Shown: positions 24,240 through 33,476 of the stretch, in pieces | How positions within the stretch are numbered: the stretch's first letter is position 1 | Layout of the letters: each line of letters begins with the position of its first letter | Assembly: GCF_038024095.1 (NCBI RefSeq) | Contig: NZ_CP150668.1 | Span: 2,294,001 to 2,358,000 of the forward strand | DNA: 64,000 nucleotides | Source: Polaribacter tangerinus | GTDB taxonomy: Bacteria > Bacteroidota > Bacteroidia > Flavobacteriales > Flavobacteriaceae | Direction of reading: 5' to 3' | The notes under the pieces: model-generated | The model's input: the letters and a program-made list of their open reading frames with translations, nothing else | The model's database searches: none | Told to the model about the DNA's origin: nothing | Translations under genes and position numbers: made by a program

Positions 24240-25118
24240 ATGATTAAATACATTAAAAGAAAAGATTTAGATACTAAAAAATATGACGATTGCATACAGA
24301 AATCTATACAATCGAGACTTTATGCTTTTTCTTGGTATTTAGATATTGTTGCAGATAATTGGGATGTTTTGGTTTTGGATGATTACAAAGCAGTTATGCC
24401 AATTCCTTGGAAGAGAAAATTTGGTGTTAAATATGTTACACAGCCTTATTTTTGTCAGCAATTAGGAGTTTTTTCAGTCGATGAAATTAAAGATGATTTT
24501 GTAGATGAGTTTATCAATAAAATTCCAAATTCTTTTAAATTGATTGCTTATCAGTTCAACTCTCAAAATAGATTTTCAAAAAAATCTTTTACCAGAAAAA
24601 ATTATTTATTAAACCTTCAAAATGATTATTCATCAATAAAAACCAATTATAGAAAAGATAGAAAATATCGTATAAATCAAGCTAGTAAACTAGGAGTAGT
24701 GTTTGTACCAACATCTTCAGCATCTTTAATAAAACTCTTCAAAAAGTATTATTCTTTTTTAAATTTAACTTCTCGTCAATACAAAATAATCACGCTACTT
24801 ATTAATACAAGTATCAAACAAAAAAAAGGTTTTGTAATAGGAGCAAAGCATAAAAACAATGTTCTTGGGGCTAGTTTTTTTATTAAAGAAGGAAATAGAA
24901 TTTACTATTTATTTTCTGCAGTTTCCACAGAAGGGAAGGAAAAGAATGTTGCTAGTTTATTAATTAATTATACAATTAAACAGTTTTGTAATACCAACAT
25001 AATATTAGATTTTGAAGGTTCTATGATTCCAGGAATTGCCTCATTTTATAAAAGTTTTGGTGCAGAGCTAGAAGAATATCAATATATTAAAGTAAATAAG
25101 CTATACCCTTTTATTTAA
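24240..25118 (+). CDS. FemAB/GNAT-type acyltransferase
   Basis: From ATG 24240 (1 base after the deacetylase stop codon) the product is 292 residues. FAWYLD-type N-terminus (YAFSWYLDIVADNWDVLVLD) and a C-terminal GNAT core (GFVIGAKHKNNVLGASFFIK, then LINYTIKQF and LDFEGSMIPGIASFYKSFGA) match the FemAB-like family linked to cell-wall or exopolysaccharide assembly. The end overlaps the convergent flippase gene by 8 bp. The acceptor is unknown. Confidence 0.8.
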   Translation: MIKYIKRKDLDTKKYDDCIQKSIQSRLYAFSWYLDIVADNWDVLVLDDYKAVMPIPWKRKFGVKYVTQPYFCQQLGVFSVDEIKDDFVDEFINKIPNSFKLIAYQFNSQNRFSKKSFTRKNYLLNLQNDYSSIKTNYRKDRKYRINQASKLGVVFVPTSSASLIKLFKKYYSFLNLTSRQYKIITLLINTSIKQKKGFVIGAKHKNNVLGASFFIKEGNRIYYLFSAVSTEGKEKNVASLLINYTIKQFCNTNIILDFEGSMIPGIASFYKSFGAELEEYQYIKVNKLYPFI

Positions 25119-26325
25119 GCTGTTTTTGAAGTAGTGTTTTGTATAAATTTAAAAACCAAATACAAGATAAAATACCCGTAAACCACATTAAAAAAGCAGA
25201 GGTTATTGCTGCACCTTTTATGCCCAATTCTGGTATTAAAAAATAATTGCTTACTACGTTTAAAAGTAAAGCAATAGTAGCTATGTAGTAGTTTATGTGT
25301 GCTTTGCCAATAGAAGATAGTAAATTGCCAAAAAGACCTCTAAAAATAAAAACACCTGTAACACCAACCATTAAAATTAAAAAAGTGTCTGTATAATTAG
25401 TAAAATTAACATCTAAAAGTGTTATTATTTTATTTCCAAAAAAATATGACAAACCAACCATAAAAATACTTATTACTGTAAATAGTAGCATGTAGCTTTT
25501 TATGTAATTATAAATGTATTTTTTATCGAAAATTTTCTCCGTAAACGCAACAAAATCTGTAGCCATAAATACGCGTGGTAAAAAAAGCATACTAAACGGA
25601 ATTAAAGATATGTATCTGTAATTGGTTACCATTTCTGTATTTGCTAATAGATATCCAATTAATAAAATATCAATCACAAACAGTAATTGTGATGCTACAT
25701 TAGATAAACTGGCAAAAAAACCATATTTCCAAAATTTAAAATTTGTAATATTTATAGTTTCTTTCAGCTTAAAATTAATATTTATTTTATTTAAAAATAA
25801 AAAAGAGGTTAGCATTGGCGCTAAGACTAATGCAATTGCATATCCTAATTCTTTTAAAAAATAACTAAAACAAATTACAGAAATTACTAGTATTAAGCTT
25901 TGAATAATCTCTACAAAAGCGAAACGTTTGTTGTTATGTTGTAGGCGTAATTGAGCTTTTATAATTTCTAATAAAAAAGAGGGGATAATAATAAAAGAGA
26001 GTAAAATTACATATTTTTTTGTTTCTAGAAATTGAAAATGTATGATACATGTAGTTATAAAGATAGTTGTAATAAGTAAAAACGAAACTCCGAGTCCTTT
26101 TTTAAAAACATATAAGAATAAGCTGTTTTTTTCTTTATTTGTTTTTAGTAAAGCACCATATCTTATAAGGCTTTGGTGTAATCCTAAACCACTTACAGGC
26201 AGGATAAAAAGTATAATATTATATGCAAAAAGAACAATACCTAATTCTTTGTTTGGAATTAATTTAAGAGCAAACCAAGCAGCTAAAAAAGAAAAAAATC
26301 GGCTAAATAAGGTAGCAGAAAGCAC
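25111..26325 (-). CDS. Polysaccharide flippase (Wzx/MATE-like)
   Basis: The protein has about 12 hydrophobic helices and the start-region pattern SATLFSRFFSFLAAWFALKLIP of O-antigen/polysaccharide exporters that flip lipid-linked oligosaccharides. It is about 404 residues from the GTG at 26325. The frame stays open upstream (FLKRSGSY) to a TAA near 26388 and lacks ATG, so the true start may be an unusual codon overlapping the glycosyltransferase stop at 26366. It is probably cotranscribed with that gene. Confidence 0.85.
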   Translation of the reverse strand: MLSATLFSRFFSFLAAWFALKLIPNKELGIVLFAYNIILFILPVSGLGLHQSLIRYGALLKTNKEKNSLFLYVFKKGLGVSFLLITTIFITTCIIHFQFLETKKYVILLSFIIIPSFLLEIIKAQLRLQHNNKRFAFVEIIQSLILVISVICFSYFLKELGYAIALVLAPMLTSFLFLNKININFKLKETINITNFKFWKYGFFASLSNVASQLLFVIDILLIGYLLANTEMVTNYRYISLIPFSMLFLPRVFMATDFVAFTEKIFDKKYIYNYIKSYMLLFTVISIFMVGLSYFFGNKIITLLDVNFTNYTDTFLILMVGVTGVFIFRGLFGNLLSSIGKAHINYYIATIALLLNVVSNYFLIPELGIKGAAITSAFLMWFTGILSCIWFLNLYKTLLQKQLK

Positions 26326-26365
26326 ATAGCTTCCAGAGCGTTTTAAAAAATTTAATATGTAGTTT

Positions 26366-27511
26366 TTAATTAGTTTCAGAGCTTATGTTTAAGGTTTTTA
26401 AGTATAGTTTTTCAAAATCTGAAGTTATTTTCTCTTCAGAAAAATTATCAATGGTATATTGGTGCATTTTTGTTTTATTAGGAACAAAATTATTATAAAA
26501 TAAAAGAATTTGTTTTGCTAATTCATCTTCATCTTTAATGGAAATTAATTTACCAAAATCTTTAGGAAAATACTCTTTTATACCTCCAACGTTTGTAGAA
26601 ATAACGGGTATACCACAAGAAAAAGCCTCTAAAATTACACAAGGTAAATTTTCATAATTACTAAAAAGCACAAACAAGTTGCTAGTTCTAATTTCTTTGG
26701 CAACTTTATAATGCTCTATTTGACTAATAAATTTAATTTTACTAAAATCTAAGTTTAGTTCTTTAGCATAATTTATATATTCTTCAGAATTATTTCCAAT
26801 CATCATAAATTCTAAATTAGATATTTCATCTTGTATTTGTTTTACAACCCTTAAAATCCCTTTAATATTTTTGTGTTTATTTATCATATTAGAAATATGC
26901 ACTATTTTAAAGGCATTACTGGTATTTTCTATAGGATAAAATATTTTGGTATCTACTACATTTGGTACTATTTTGTAATTACCTTTAAAACCTAGATTTA
27001 ATAAAGAGTTTTTTAAATCTTCAGATACAGGGCATATAAAAGCTGCGTTTTTAGTAATGATTTTAGAAATTAGCTTTCTATTAATTGATATATTTTTAGC
27101 AAAAGGGTGGTGGTAGCCAGTAAAATGTTCTGAAATTATAAAGGGTTTTTTATAAAACCATTTCAAATACACACTAAAAATACCAAAAGGATAGATTTCA
27201 TTTAAATGGATGATATCAAAAGCATCTATTTTATGAAGTATTTTTATAAAGGATTTTAAAAATAAATATGCTTTTTTTACAGGATTTTTGGTCTGTGTAA
27301 CATAAGCTATATATTCATGTACATGTTCTTTTTTTCGAATAACAAGCTCTATATTTTTTTTACTGTTTTTATCAGTGATAATGTGTAAAGTACTTACTTT
27401 ATGTTGTTTAGAAACGGCATTTGCATGTCTTTGAATAAAATCTCCATTATTTGGTAAAACCCTTGAAGGATACCAACCGCAAATAAAAAGTATGTGAAGT
27501 TTGTTTTTCAA
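26366..27511 (-). CDS. Glycosyltransferase family 4 protein
   Basis: The likely start is TTG 27511 (LKNKLHILFICGWYPSRVLP), giving 381 residues; there is no ATG near the N-terminus, and a longer TTG start at 27529 is possible. The GT-B signature is clear: N-terminal GDFIQRHANAV, and C-terminal nucleotide-sugar domain with VLFSNYENLPCVILEAFSCG and GIPVISTNVGGIKEYF. It transfers sugars during surface polysaccharide synthesis and pairs with the flippase downstream. Confidence 0.88.
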   Translation of the reverse strand: MKNKLHILFICGWYPSRVLPNNGDFIQRHANAVSKQHKVSTLHIITDKNSKKNIELVIRKKEHVHEYIAYVTQTKNPVKKAYLFLKSFIKILHKIDAFDIIHLNEIYPFGIFSVYLKWFYKKPFIISEHFTGYHHPFAKNISINRKLISKIITKNAAFICPVSEDLKNSLLNLGFKGNYKIVPNVVDTKIFYPIENTSNAFKIVHISNMINKHKNIKGILRVVKQIQDEISNLEFMMIGNNSEEYINYAKELNLDFSKIKFISQIEHYKVAKEIRTSNLFVLFSNYENLPCVILEAFSCGIPVISTNVGGIKEYFPKDFGKLISIKDEDELAKQILLFYNNFVPNKTKMHQYTIDNFSEEKITSDFEKLYLKTLNISSETN

Positions 27512-27585
27512 AAAAATAAATTTATGCAAACAAATATAACAACTAAATGTGCTTTTTTATTGTGAATAATCTTTACTTTTAAGCC

Positions 27586-28269
27586 ATGGAAATTAAACAT
27601 GTATTTTTTGATTTAGATCATACCCTTTGGGATTTTGAAAAAAACTCCGATTTAACCTTTCAACAAATTTTTAGAAATCACCAATTAAATATTGAATTAG
27701 ATTCTTTTCTAACCGTATACAAACCATTAAATTTAGAGTATTGGAGGTTGTATAGAGAGGAAAAAATTTCTAAGGAAGCGCTAAGATATGGTAGATTAAA
27801 AAATACTTTCGATGCCATAAATTATACCATTCCAGATGCATTAATCCATACTATTGCTACTGATTATATTAATAATTTGGCAAATTTTAATAATCTTTTT
27901 GAAGGTGCTTTTGAATTATTAGATTATCTGAAAGATAAATATTCGCTCCATATTATAACAAATGGATTTGAAGAAATTCAAGAAAAAAAGATGGCAAATG
28001 CTAGTATTTTGCACTATTTTGAACAAATTATCACCTCCGAATCTGTAGGGGTTAAAAAACCTAATCCTAGAGTTTTTGAGCATGCCATGCAAATTTCAAA
28101 TGCCACACCAGATAACTCAATAATGATAGGCGATAGTTTAGAAGCAGATATAATTGGAGCACAAAATGTAGGTATGAAAACCATTCATTGTGTGTTTGAT
28201 AATATTACAAAAACTGATAAAAACTTCATATCAGTAACAAATTTAACAGACATTAAAAACTATTTATAA
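27586..28269 (+). CDS. HAD hydrolase, YjjG-type noncanonical pyrimidine nucleotidase
   Basis: The 227-residue protein carries the HAD motifs: FFDLDHTLWDFE (nucleophile and acid/base Asp), the LHIITNGFEEIQEKKMANA segment (motif II Thr/Asn), Lys in VGVKKPNPRVF, and motif IV GDSLEADIIGAQN. The WDFEKNS sequence after the first motif is typical of YjjG/YfnB, which dephosphorylates damaged pyrimidine nucleotides. It is divergent from the glycosyltransferase and 21 bp upstream of a secreted-protein gene. Confidence 0.9.
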   Translation: MEIKHVFFDLDHTLWDFEKNSDLTFQQIFRNHQLNIELDSFLTVYKPLNLEYWRLYREEKISKEALRYGRLKNTFDAINYTIPDALIHTIATDYINNLANFNNLFEGAFELLDYLKDKYSLHIITNGFEEIQEKKMANASILHYFEQIITSESVGVKKPNPRVFEHAMQISNATPDNSIMIGDSLEADIIGAQNVGMKTIHCVFDNITKTDKNFISVTNLTDIKNYL

Positions 28270-28290
28270 TTACTTAAAATACAAATTATC

Positions 28291-29043
28291 ATGAAAAAAC
28301 AGCTTTTCTTTTTATTAGCTTTTGCTTTGGCTAGTACTACTTTCTTTTCTCAAGAAAAGAAAATTTCTGATTATGAATTTATTATAGTTCCTCAAAAATT
28401 TGGGTTTCTTAAAAAGGTAGACCAGTATCAAACAAGTTCATTAACTAAATTTTTACTTAAAAAAAATGGATTTACAGTTATATTAGATTCTGAGCAATAC
28501 CCAGAGGCACTAAAGAAAGACCGTTGTAAAGCACTGTTAGCTAGTGTTGTGGAGGAGTCTTCAATGTTTAAAACAAAAGTATCGATAACGTTTAAAGACT
28601 GTTTCAATAAAGTGGTTTATACCTCAAAAGTGGGTACAAGTAAGTTAAAAGATTTTAAAGGTTCTTACCAGGAAGCTATTAGAAATGCACATCAAAGCAT
28701 GGAAGAGGTTGTATCTAACCCATTAAAAAATAGCAATACTATTGTCCAAGCACAAAAAACAAGTATTCCTAAAGAAAGTGTCTCGATACATCAAGTAAAA
28801 GAAAATGTATCTTTAAGTACAACCGATAAAAACATTTTATTATATGCGCAGCCTATAAAAAACGGCTATCAGTTAATCGATAAAAAACCTGCAGTGTTAT
28901 TTATTGCACTTAAAACAAGTGTACCAAATTATTATATTTTAAAAGATAAAGCTGGAGTATTATTTAAAAAGGATGAGTTATGGTTTGTAGAATATTACAA
29001 TAATGATACTTTAATATCTAAAGAATATCAAATTAAATTTTAA
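28291..29043 (+). CDS. Secreted protein of unknown function
   Basis: The 250-residue product has a signal peptide (MKKQLFFLLAFALASTTFFS, then QE). The mature part has a conserved-looking N-terminal region (YEFIIVPQKFGFLKKVDQYQ, then LTKFLLKKNGFTV), a linker around 150-185 and a beta-rich C-terminal domain. No domain name is recognised; similar proteins occur in Flavobacteriaceae. It is probably cotranscribed with the YjjG-like gene, and its end overlaps the convergent rarA by 4 bp. Confidence 0.75.
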   Translation: MKKQLFFLLAFALASTTFFSQEKKISDYEFIIVPQKFGFLKKVDQYQTSSLTKFLLKKNGFTVILDSEQYPEALKKDRCKALLASVVEESSMFKTKVSITFKDCFNKVVYTSKVGTSKLKDFKGSYQEAIRNAHQSMEEVVSNPLKNSNTIVQAQKTSIPKESVSIHQVKENVSLSTTDKNILLYAQPIKNGYQLIDKKPAVLFIALKTSVPNYYILKDKAGVLFKKDELWFVEYYNNDTLISKEYQIKF

Positions 29044-30311
29044 TATTCGTACTTATTTTTCCACCAATTTTTTAAAGTTTCTCTAAACTGATTTTCTCGT
29101 TGGTTATTACCTGGTTCGTAAAGTTTTGTTCCTGAAATTTCTTTGGGTAAAAACTCTTGTTCTTTAAAATTATTACTATAATTATGTGAGTATTTATACT
29201 CTTTTCCGTAGTCTAAATCTTTCATTAATTTTGTTGGAGCATTTCTTAATGCCAAAGGAACAGACAAGTCTCCTGTTTCCTTAACAAGTTTCTGTGCAGC
29301 TCCAATTGCTACATAAGAAGCATTACTTTTAGGAGAATTCGCTAAATATATTGCACATTGACTCAGTATAATTCTAGATTCAGGATTGCCAATTACGGCA
29401 ACAGATTGAAAAGTTGTATTCGCTAAAATTAAAGCTGTCGGGTTTGCATTACCTATATCTTCTGATGCTAAAATTAACATTCGTCTAGCAATAAATTTTA
29501 CATCCTCGCCACCTTCTATCATTCTTGCCAACCAGTAAACTGCTGCATTTGGGTCGCTACCTCGTATCGATTTGATAAATGCAGAAACAATATCATAATG
29601 CTGTTCACCAGTTTTATCATAGTGAGAAGTATTTTTTTGTATTTTATTTAGTACTAAATCATTCGTAATTACAATATTATCTTCAGAAGAAACTAAAAGT
29701 TCAAATATATTTAACAATTTCCTTGCATCACCACCAGAAACTTGTAAAAGCGCAGCAGTTTCCTTAAGCTGTATTTTTTTTCTTGATAAGATTTCATCCT
29801 TTTCAATAGCTCTTTTTAATAAAGAAATTAAGTCCTCTTTATCAAAAGCATTTAAAATGTATACCTGACATCTCGAAAGCAAAGCAGGGATAACCTCAAA
29901 ACTGGGGTTCTCTGTTGTGGCACCGATAAGAGTTATCCATCCTTTTTCTACCGCACCAAGAAGAGAGTCTTGTTGAGATTTACTAAACCTATGGATTTCA
30001 TCTATAAATAAAATAGGATTTTTTGCAGTAAATAAACCGCCTCCTTTTTTAGCCTTTTCAATAATTTCTCTAACCTCTTTAACTCCAGAACTTATGGCGC
30101 TTAAAGTATAAAATGGCCTTTTACTTTCTGTTGCAATTATATTGGCTAGTGTTGTTTTTCCTATTCCTGGAGGTCCCCACAAAATTAATGAGGGTATAAT
30201 ACCTTTAGTTATAAGACTTGTAAGTACCCCATTTTTACCAACCAAATGTTGCTGACTAATATAATCTTCGAGTTTTTTAGGTCTTATTCTTTCTGCCAAA
30301 GGTTCATTCAT
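29040..30311 (-). CDS. rarA: Replication-associated recombination protein A (RarA/MgsA)
   Basis: The 423-residue AAA+ ATPase acts at stalled replication forks. It shows [20 protein letters not shown], the Walker A motif [16 protein letters not shown], Walker [19 protein letters not shown], sensor 1 [20 protein letters not shown], and the MgsA C-terminal domain ([20 protein letters not shown] and EDIGNANP). Length is typical. Confidence 0.96.
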   Translation of the reverse strand: MNEPLAERIRPKKLEDYISQQHLVGKNGVLTSLITKGIIPSLILWGPPGIGKTTLANIIATESKRPFYTLSAISSGVKEVREIIEKAKKGGGLFTAKNPILFIDEIHRFSKSQQDSLLGAVEKGWITLIGATTENPSFEVIPALLSRCQVYILNAFDKEDLISLLKRAIEKDEILSRKKIQLKETAALLQVSGGDARKLLNIFELLVSSEDNIVITNDLVLNKIQKNTSHYDKTGEQHYDIVSAFIKSIRGSDPNAAVYWLARMIEGGEDVKFIARRMLILASEDIGNANPTALILANTTFQSVAVIGNPESRIILSQCAIYLANSPKSNASYVAIGAAQKLVKETGDLSVPLALRNAPTKLMKDLDYGKEYKYSHNYSNNFKEQEFLPKEISGTKLYEPGNNQRENQFRETLKNWWKNKYEY

Positions 30312-30387
30312 ATGGTAAAAATACTAAAGATTTATGACAGATTTTACACTTTTTATTTTTGGTTGTATTTTTGTTATCATAATTATT

Positions 30388-31062
30388 ATGAACGAAGAAC
30401 AGCAACTTAAATTACATAGTAAAGTTTTTATACTGCCTCTATTGGGTGTTTTTTTTATTTGGTTTATTTATTGGGTAGAAATACAATTTGATCTTAACTT
30501 TAATAAATATGGTATTTTTCCAAGGACAATTGTTGGGCTGAGAGGAGTATTATTTTCACATTTTATTCATAGCAACACTAGCCATCTCTTTAACAACTCT
30601 ATTCCTCTTTTTGTTTTACTTTTATGTGTAAGGTTTTTTTATAAAGAAGTTTCTTATAAAGTTTTATTGTACGGCGGTTTTTTTACAGGTTTTTTCACTT
30701 GGCTTATTGCAAGAGAATCTTACCATATTGGTGCCAGTGGTATGGTATATTTGCTCTTTAGTTTTGTTTTTTTTAGTGGAATATTAAAAAGACATTACCG
30801 TTTAGTAGCCTTGTCTTTAATGATTATTTTCTTATATGGTAGCATGATATGGTATATTATGCCCGTAAAAGAGGGCATGTCTTGGGAAGGTCACTTATCG
30901 GGCTTTTTGGTAGGAATAATTTTCTCTTTTGTTTTTAAAAATACCGGTATTGTTAGAGAAAACTACGAATTTACACCTACAGATTTTGACTTATTATTTG
31001 ATGAGAACGGTAATTTTTCTCCACCAGGTGATGAAGAAGTTAAAGAGTCAAATTCAGACTAA
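30388..31062 (+). CDS. Rhomboid family intramembrane serine protease
   Basis: The preferred ATG at 30388 gives 224 residues starting MNEEQQLKLHSK; an alternative ATG at 30334 adds an extra hydrophobic stretch. Six membrane helices are visible. The HxxxxxxxHxxxN pattern (HFIHSNTSHLFNNS), the catalytic Ser in GASGMVYL and the catalytic His in WEGHLSGFLVG are all present, so the enzyme should be active. It cleaves transmembrane proteins; the substrate is unknown. It is divergent from rarA. Confidence 0.9.
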   Translation: MNEEQQLKLHSKVFILPLLGVFFIWFIYWVEIQFDLNFNKYGIFPRTIVGLRGVLFSHFIHSNTSHLFNNSIPLFVLLLCVRFFYKEVSYKVLLYGGFFTGFFTWLIARESYHIGASGMVYLLFSFVFFSGILKRHYRLVALSLMIIFLYGSMIWYIMPVKEGMSWEGHLSGFLVGIIFSFVFKNTGIVRENYEFTPTDFDLLFDENGNFSPPGDEEVKESNSD

Positions 31063-31085
31063 CTTTACCTAATAATAATTTATAA

Positions 31086-31835
31086 CTATTTAGTTTTAGT
31101 TCTTTGTCTTACAGTTTCGTATAAGAAGGCACCACATGCTACCGAAACATTTAAGGAAGCAATTTCTCCAAGTAATGGAAGTTTTGCTTTAGAATCTACC
31201 ATTTTTAATATTGAAGGGTTTACACCTCTATGTTCAGATCCCATAATGATAGCTGTAGGTTGTTTAAAATTGATGTCAAATATAGAGTCTTCTGTTTTTT
31301 CTGTAGCTGCAACAGTTTTAATTTCTGATGCTTGTAGCATAAATACGGCGTCTTTTATATGATCTACTTTACAAATAGGAACTTTAAAAGCTGCACCAGC
31401 AGATGTTTTTATGGTTTCTGCATTTACAGGAGCACTTCCATTTTTTTGAATAATTATACCGTTTACACCAGTGCATTCGGCAGTTCTTATGATAGCTCCA
31501 AAATTACGAACATCAGAGATTTGATCTAGTAAAAGAAATAGGGGAGAATCACTTTTTTGTAAGGTGTTTTCTATTAATATTTCTAAGTCGACGAATTCAA
31601 CGGGAGATATTTGAGCAACAGCACCTTGATGGTTACTGTTTTTAGATAATCTATTTAACTTTTCTACTGGAACCATACTAGTAGTTAGTTTTTTTTCTTT
31701 AATCAGCTTGTCTAATTTATAAAAAAGTTCTCCTCTTAGTCCTTTTTGTAAGTATATTTTATTGATAGTTGAGCCACTTTCTATAGCTTCTATAATCGCT
31801 CTAATACCGAAGATATTTGTCATGTCTGTATCCAT
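31086..31835 (-). CDS. rlmB: 23S rRNA (guanosine-2'-O-)-methyltransferase RlmB (SpoU/TrmH family)
   Basis: The 249-residue protein has an N-terminal RNA-binding domain (TNIFGIRAIIEAIESG) and the C-terminal SPOUT methyltransferase with its knot motifs: LDQISDVRNFGAIIRTAECT (motif 1), IIMGSEHRGV (motif 2) and LPLLGEIASLNVSVACGAFL (motif 3). Such enzymes methylate G2251-type positions of 23S rRNA. RlmB is the best match; a related TrmH-family target is possible. Confidence 0.9.
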   Translation of the reverse strand: MDTDMTNIFGIRAIIEAIESGSTINKIYLQKGLRGELFYKLDKLIKEKKLTTSMVPVEKLNRLSKNSNHQGAVAQISPVEFVDLEILIENTLQKSDSPLFLLLDQISDVRNFGAIIRTAECTGVNGIIIQKNGSAPVNAETIKTSAGAAFKVPICKVDHIKDAVFMLQASEIKTVAATEKTEDSIFDINFKQPTAIIMGSEHRGVNPSILKMVDSKAKLPLLGEIASLNVSVACGAFLYETVRQRTKTK

Positions 31836-31916
31836 GCTGCAAAGGTACTTTTTAATTTGTTATGAAAAATTATTTTTTTAAGGTTTCATATCATTATTAG
31901 TTTTATTTCAAAAAAA

Positions 31917-31944
31917 AAACTGCCTCAATATTGAGGCAGTTTTA
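31917..31944 (-). terminator. Intrinsic terminator of the first SusCD pair
   Basis: AAACTGCCTCAATATTGAGG with CAGTTT forms a 12-bp stem with a 2-4 base loop, followed on the minus strand by a long T-run (31909-31919). It lies 20 bases beyond the SusD gene stop. The left side has only a short T-run for the opposite strand. Confidence 0.85.
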
Positions 31945-31964
31945 AAAATTTTATAATACAAATA

Positions 31965-33458
31965 TTATCTACTTATATTAATGTTATTTTGAATTTCAGA
32001 CTGAGGAATTTCAAAAGTTAATTCATCAGCATTGTACATAAACGACTTTCCTGTTTCAAACAAGTGGTTAGCACCACGAGTAACAGTAGCTTTATTACGT
32101 TTCATTGCTAAATAACTTTTACCTTCACCCCATAATTCAATACGAGTCTGTAAGTATACTTCATCAATTAAAGCCTGACCAGATAAACCATCTATATATG
32201 CGTAATCAGCTGCAGAATCTAATCTTAAGCTTAAAAGGTCTTTCAACCTTTTTCTAGCATCAACTGGCATATTTTCTTTTGCAGACATTTCAGCAGACAG
32301 TAAATACATTTCATCAACTCTTAAGTATAAATAATCTTCGTTTGTGTATAAACCAGTACCTCTTAAAATTCTGTCTGGGTGATAGAATTTTTTAAATGGA
32401 GCTAAGTTCCAACCACTGTTAGGGTTGTTTAAAAACTGAGATTTTCTTACATCATTTGATGGTATCGCATCATATAAACCTTTGTCTATAGATTTAGTAT
32501 CACCGAAGTAAGCATAACTATAAGAGTAAATATCCATTTGTCCCCACCAAGAGTGTAAGTGTTTTCCTGTGTTTGGATCTATATCTACACCCCAAATCCA
32601 ACTTGGAGTAGTGTAGTCGTTAAATCCACCAACAGCTTGCTCTTTTGTAGTTAAAGGATAACCAGATGCAATTACTTGTTCTGCTAATCTTTTTGCTTTT
32701 ATATTAGCATCACTAGTTCCCATAGATGCATAAACATAAGCTAATAATGCTTTTGCAACATCTTTGTTTACTTCGTACTTAACACCTCTGTTATAATCTT
32801 CTAATAAAGTTATAGCCTGAGTTAAATCACCAATCATTAAGTCATATACTTCTTTAGTAGTACTTTGAGCTTGATTTTCTGGATTTTCAGAATCTATATA
32901 AATTGGTAATATTTTAGAATCTTCAGTATACTCAGGTATGTATAATTGAGATAAATAGAAGTATGCATAAGCTCTTAATGCTTTTGCTTGTCCCATTGTA
33001 TATTTATTATCTCCACTTACAGTTGCATCGTTACCACCAAGAGAAGAAATTACTAAGTTACAAGATCTAATTACTCTGTAGTAGTATCTCCAGTGCATGT
33101 AGTTTCCTGTTGTGTAAGTGTAATCTGTTGTTGGTATTAATTGTGCTATCAATCTAAATCTACTGTAGGTATTTTTAGATAAAGCCATGTCTGCAGATAA
33201 TAAATCTGTATGAATATCGGTTGCTTTTTGTCCGAAATCATTGTGTCCACCAATTCCACCTGTTCCTGGGTCATACATCATTGTGTAAATACCAGTTAAG
33301 GTAGATTCTAGTATTGCTGGGTTAATTCCAGCTGTCTCTTTTAAGTCAGAGATAGAAATTTGGTTTGTAGGAGTTTTTTCTAAAAAATCATCACTACAAC
33401 TACTAAACGATAATACTACTGTTAACAGCAATACTAATCTTACAATCATTTTTTTCAT
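31965..33458 (-). CDS. SusD/RagB family nutrient-binding outer-membrane lipoprotein
   Basis: The 497-residue lipoprotein (signal ending FSSC) binds nutrients at the cell surface as the lid of its SusC partner. The N-terminal TPR-like helices include the family segment GDNKYTMGQAKALRAYAYFY, and the C-terminal region contains the RIELWGEGKSYLAMKR segment (RxxExxxEGxR type). It follows its SusC by 18 bp. The ligand is unknown. Confidence 0.94.
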   Translation of the reverse strand: MKKMIVRLVLLLTVVLSFSSCSDDFLEKTPTNQISISDLKETAGINPAILESTLTGIYTMMYDPGTGGIGGHNDFGQKATDIHTDLLSADMALSKNTYSRFRLIAQLIPTTDYTYTTGNYMHWRYYYRVIRSCNLVISSLGGNDATVSGDNKYTMGQAKALRAYAYFYLSQLYIPEYTEDSKILPIYIDSENPENQAQSTTKEVYDLMIGDLTQAITLLEDYNRGVKYEVNKDVAKALLAYVYASMGTSDANIKAKRLAEQVIASGYPLTTKEQAVGGFNDYTTPSWIWGVDIDPNTGKHLHSWWGQMDIYSYSYAYFGDTKSIDKGLYDAIPSNDVRKSQFLNNPNSGWNLAPFKKFYHPDRILRGTGLYTNEDYLYLRVDEMYLLSAEMSAKENMPVDARKRLKDLLSLRLDSAADYAYIDGLSGQALIDEVYLQTRIELWGEGKSYLAMKRNKATVTRGANHLFETGKSFMYNADELTFEIPQSEIQNNINISR

Positions 33459-33476
33459 AATTAATAGATTTAGTTA

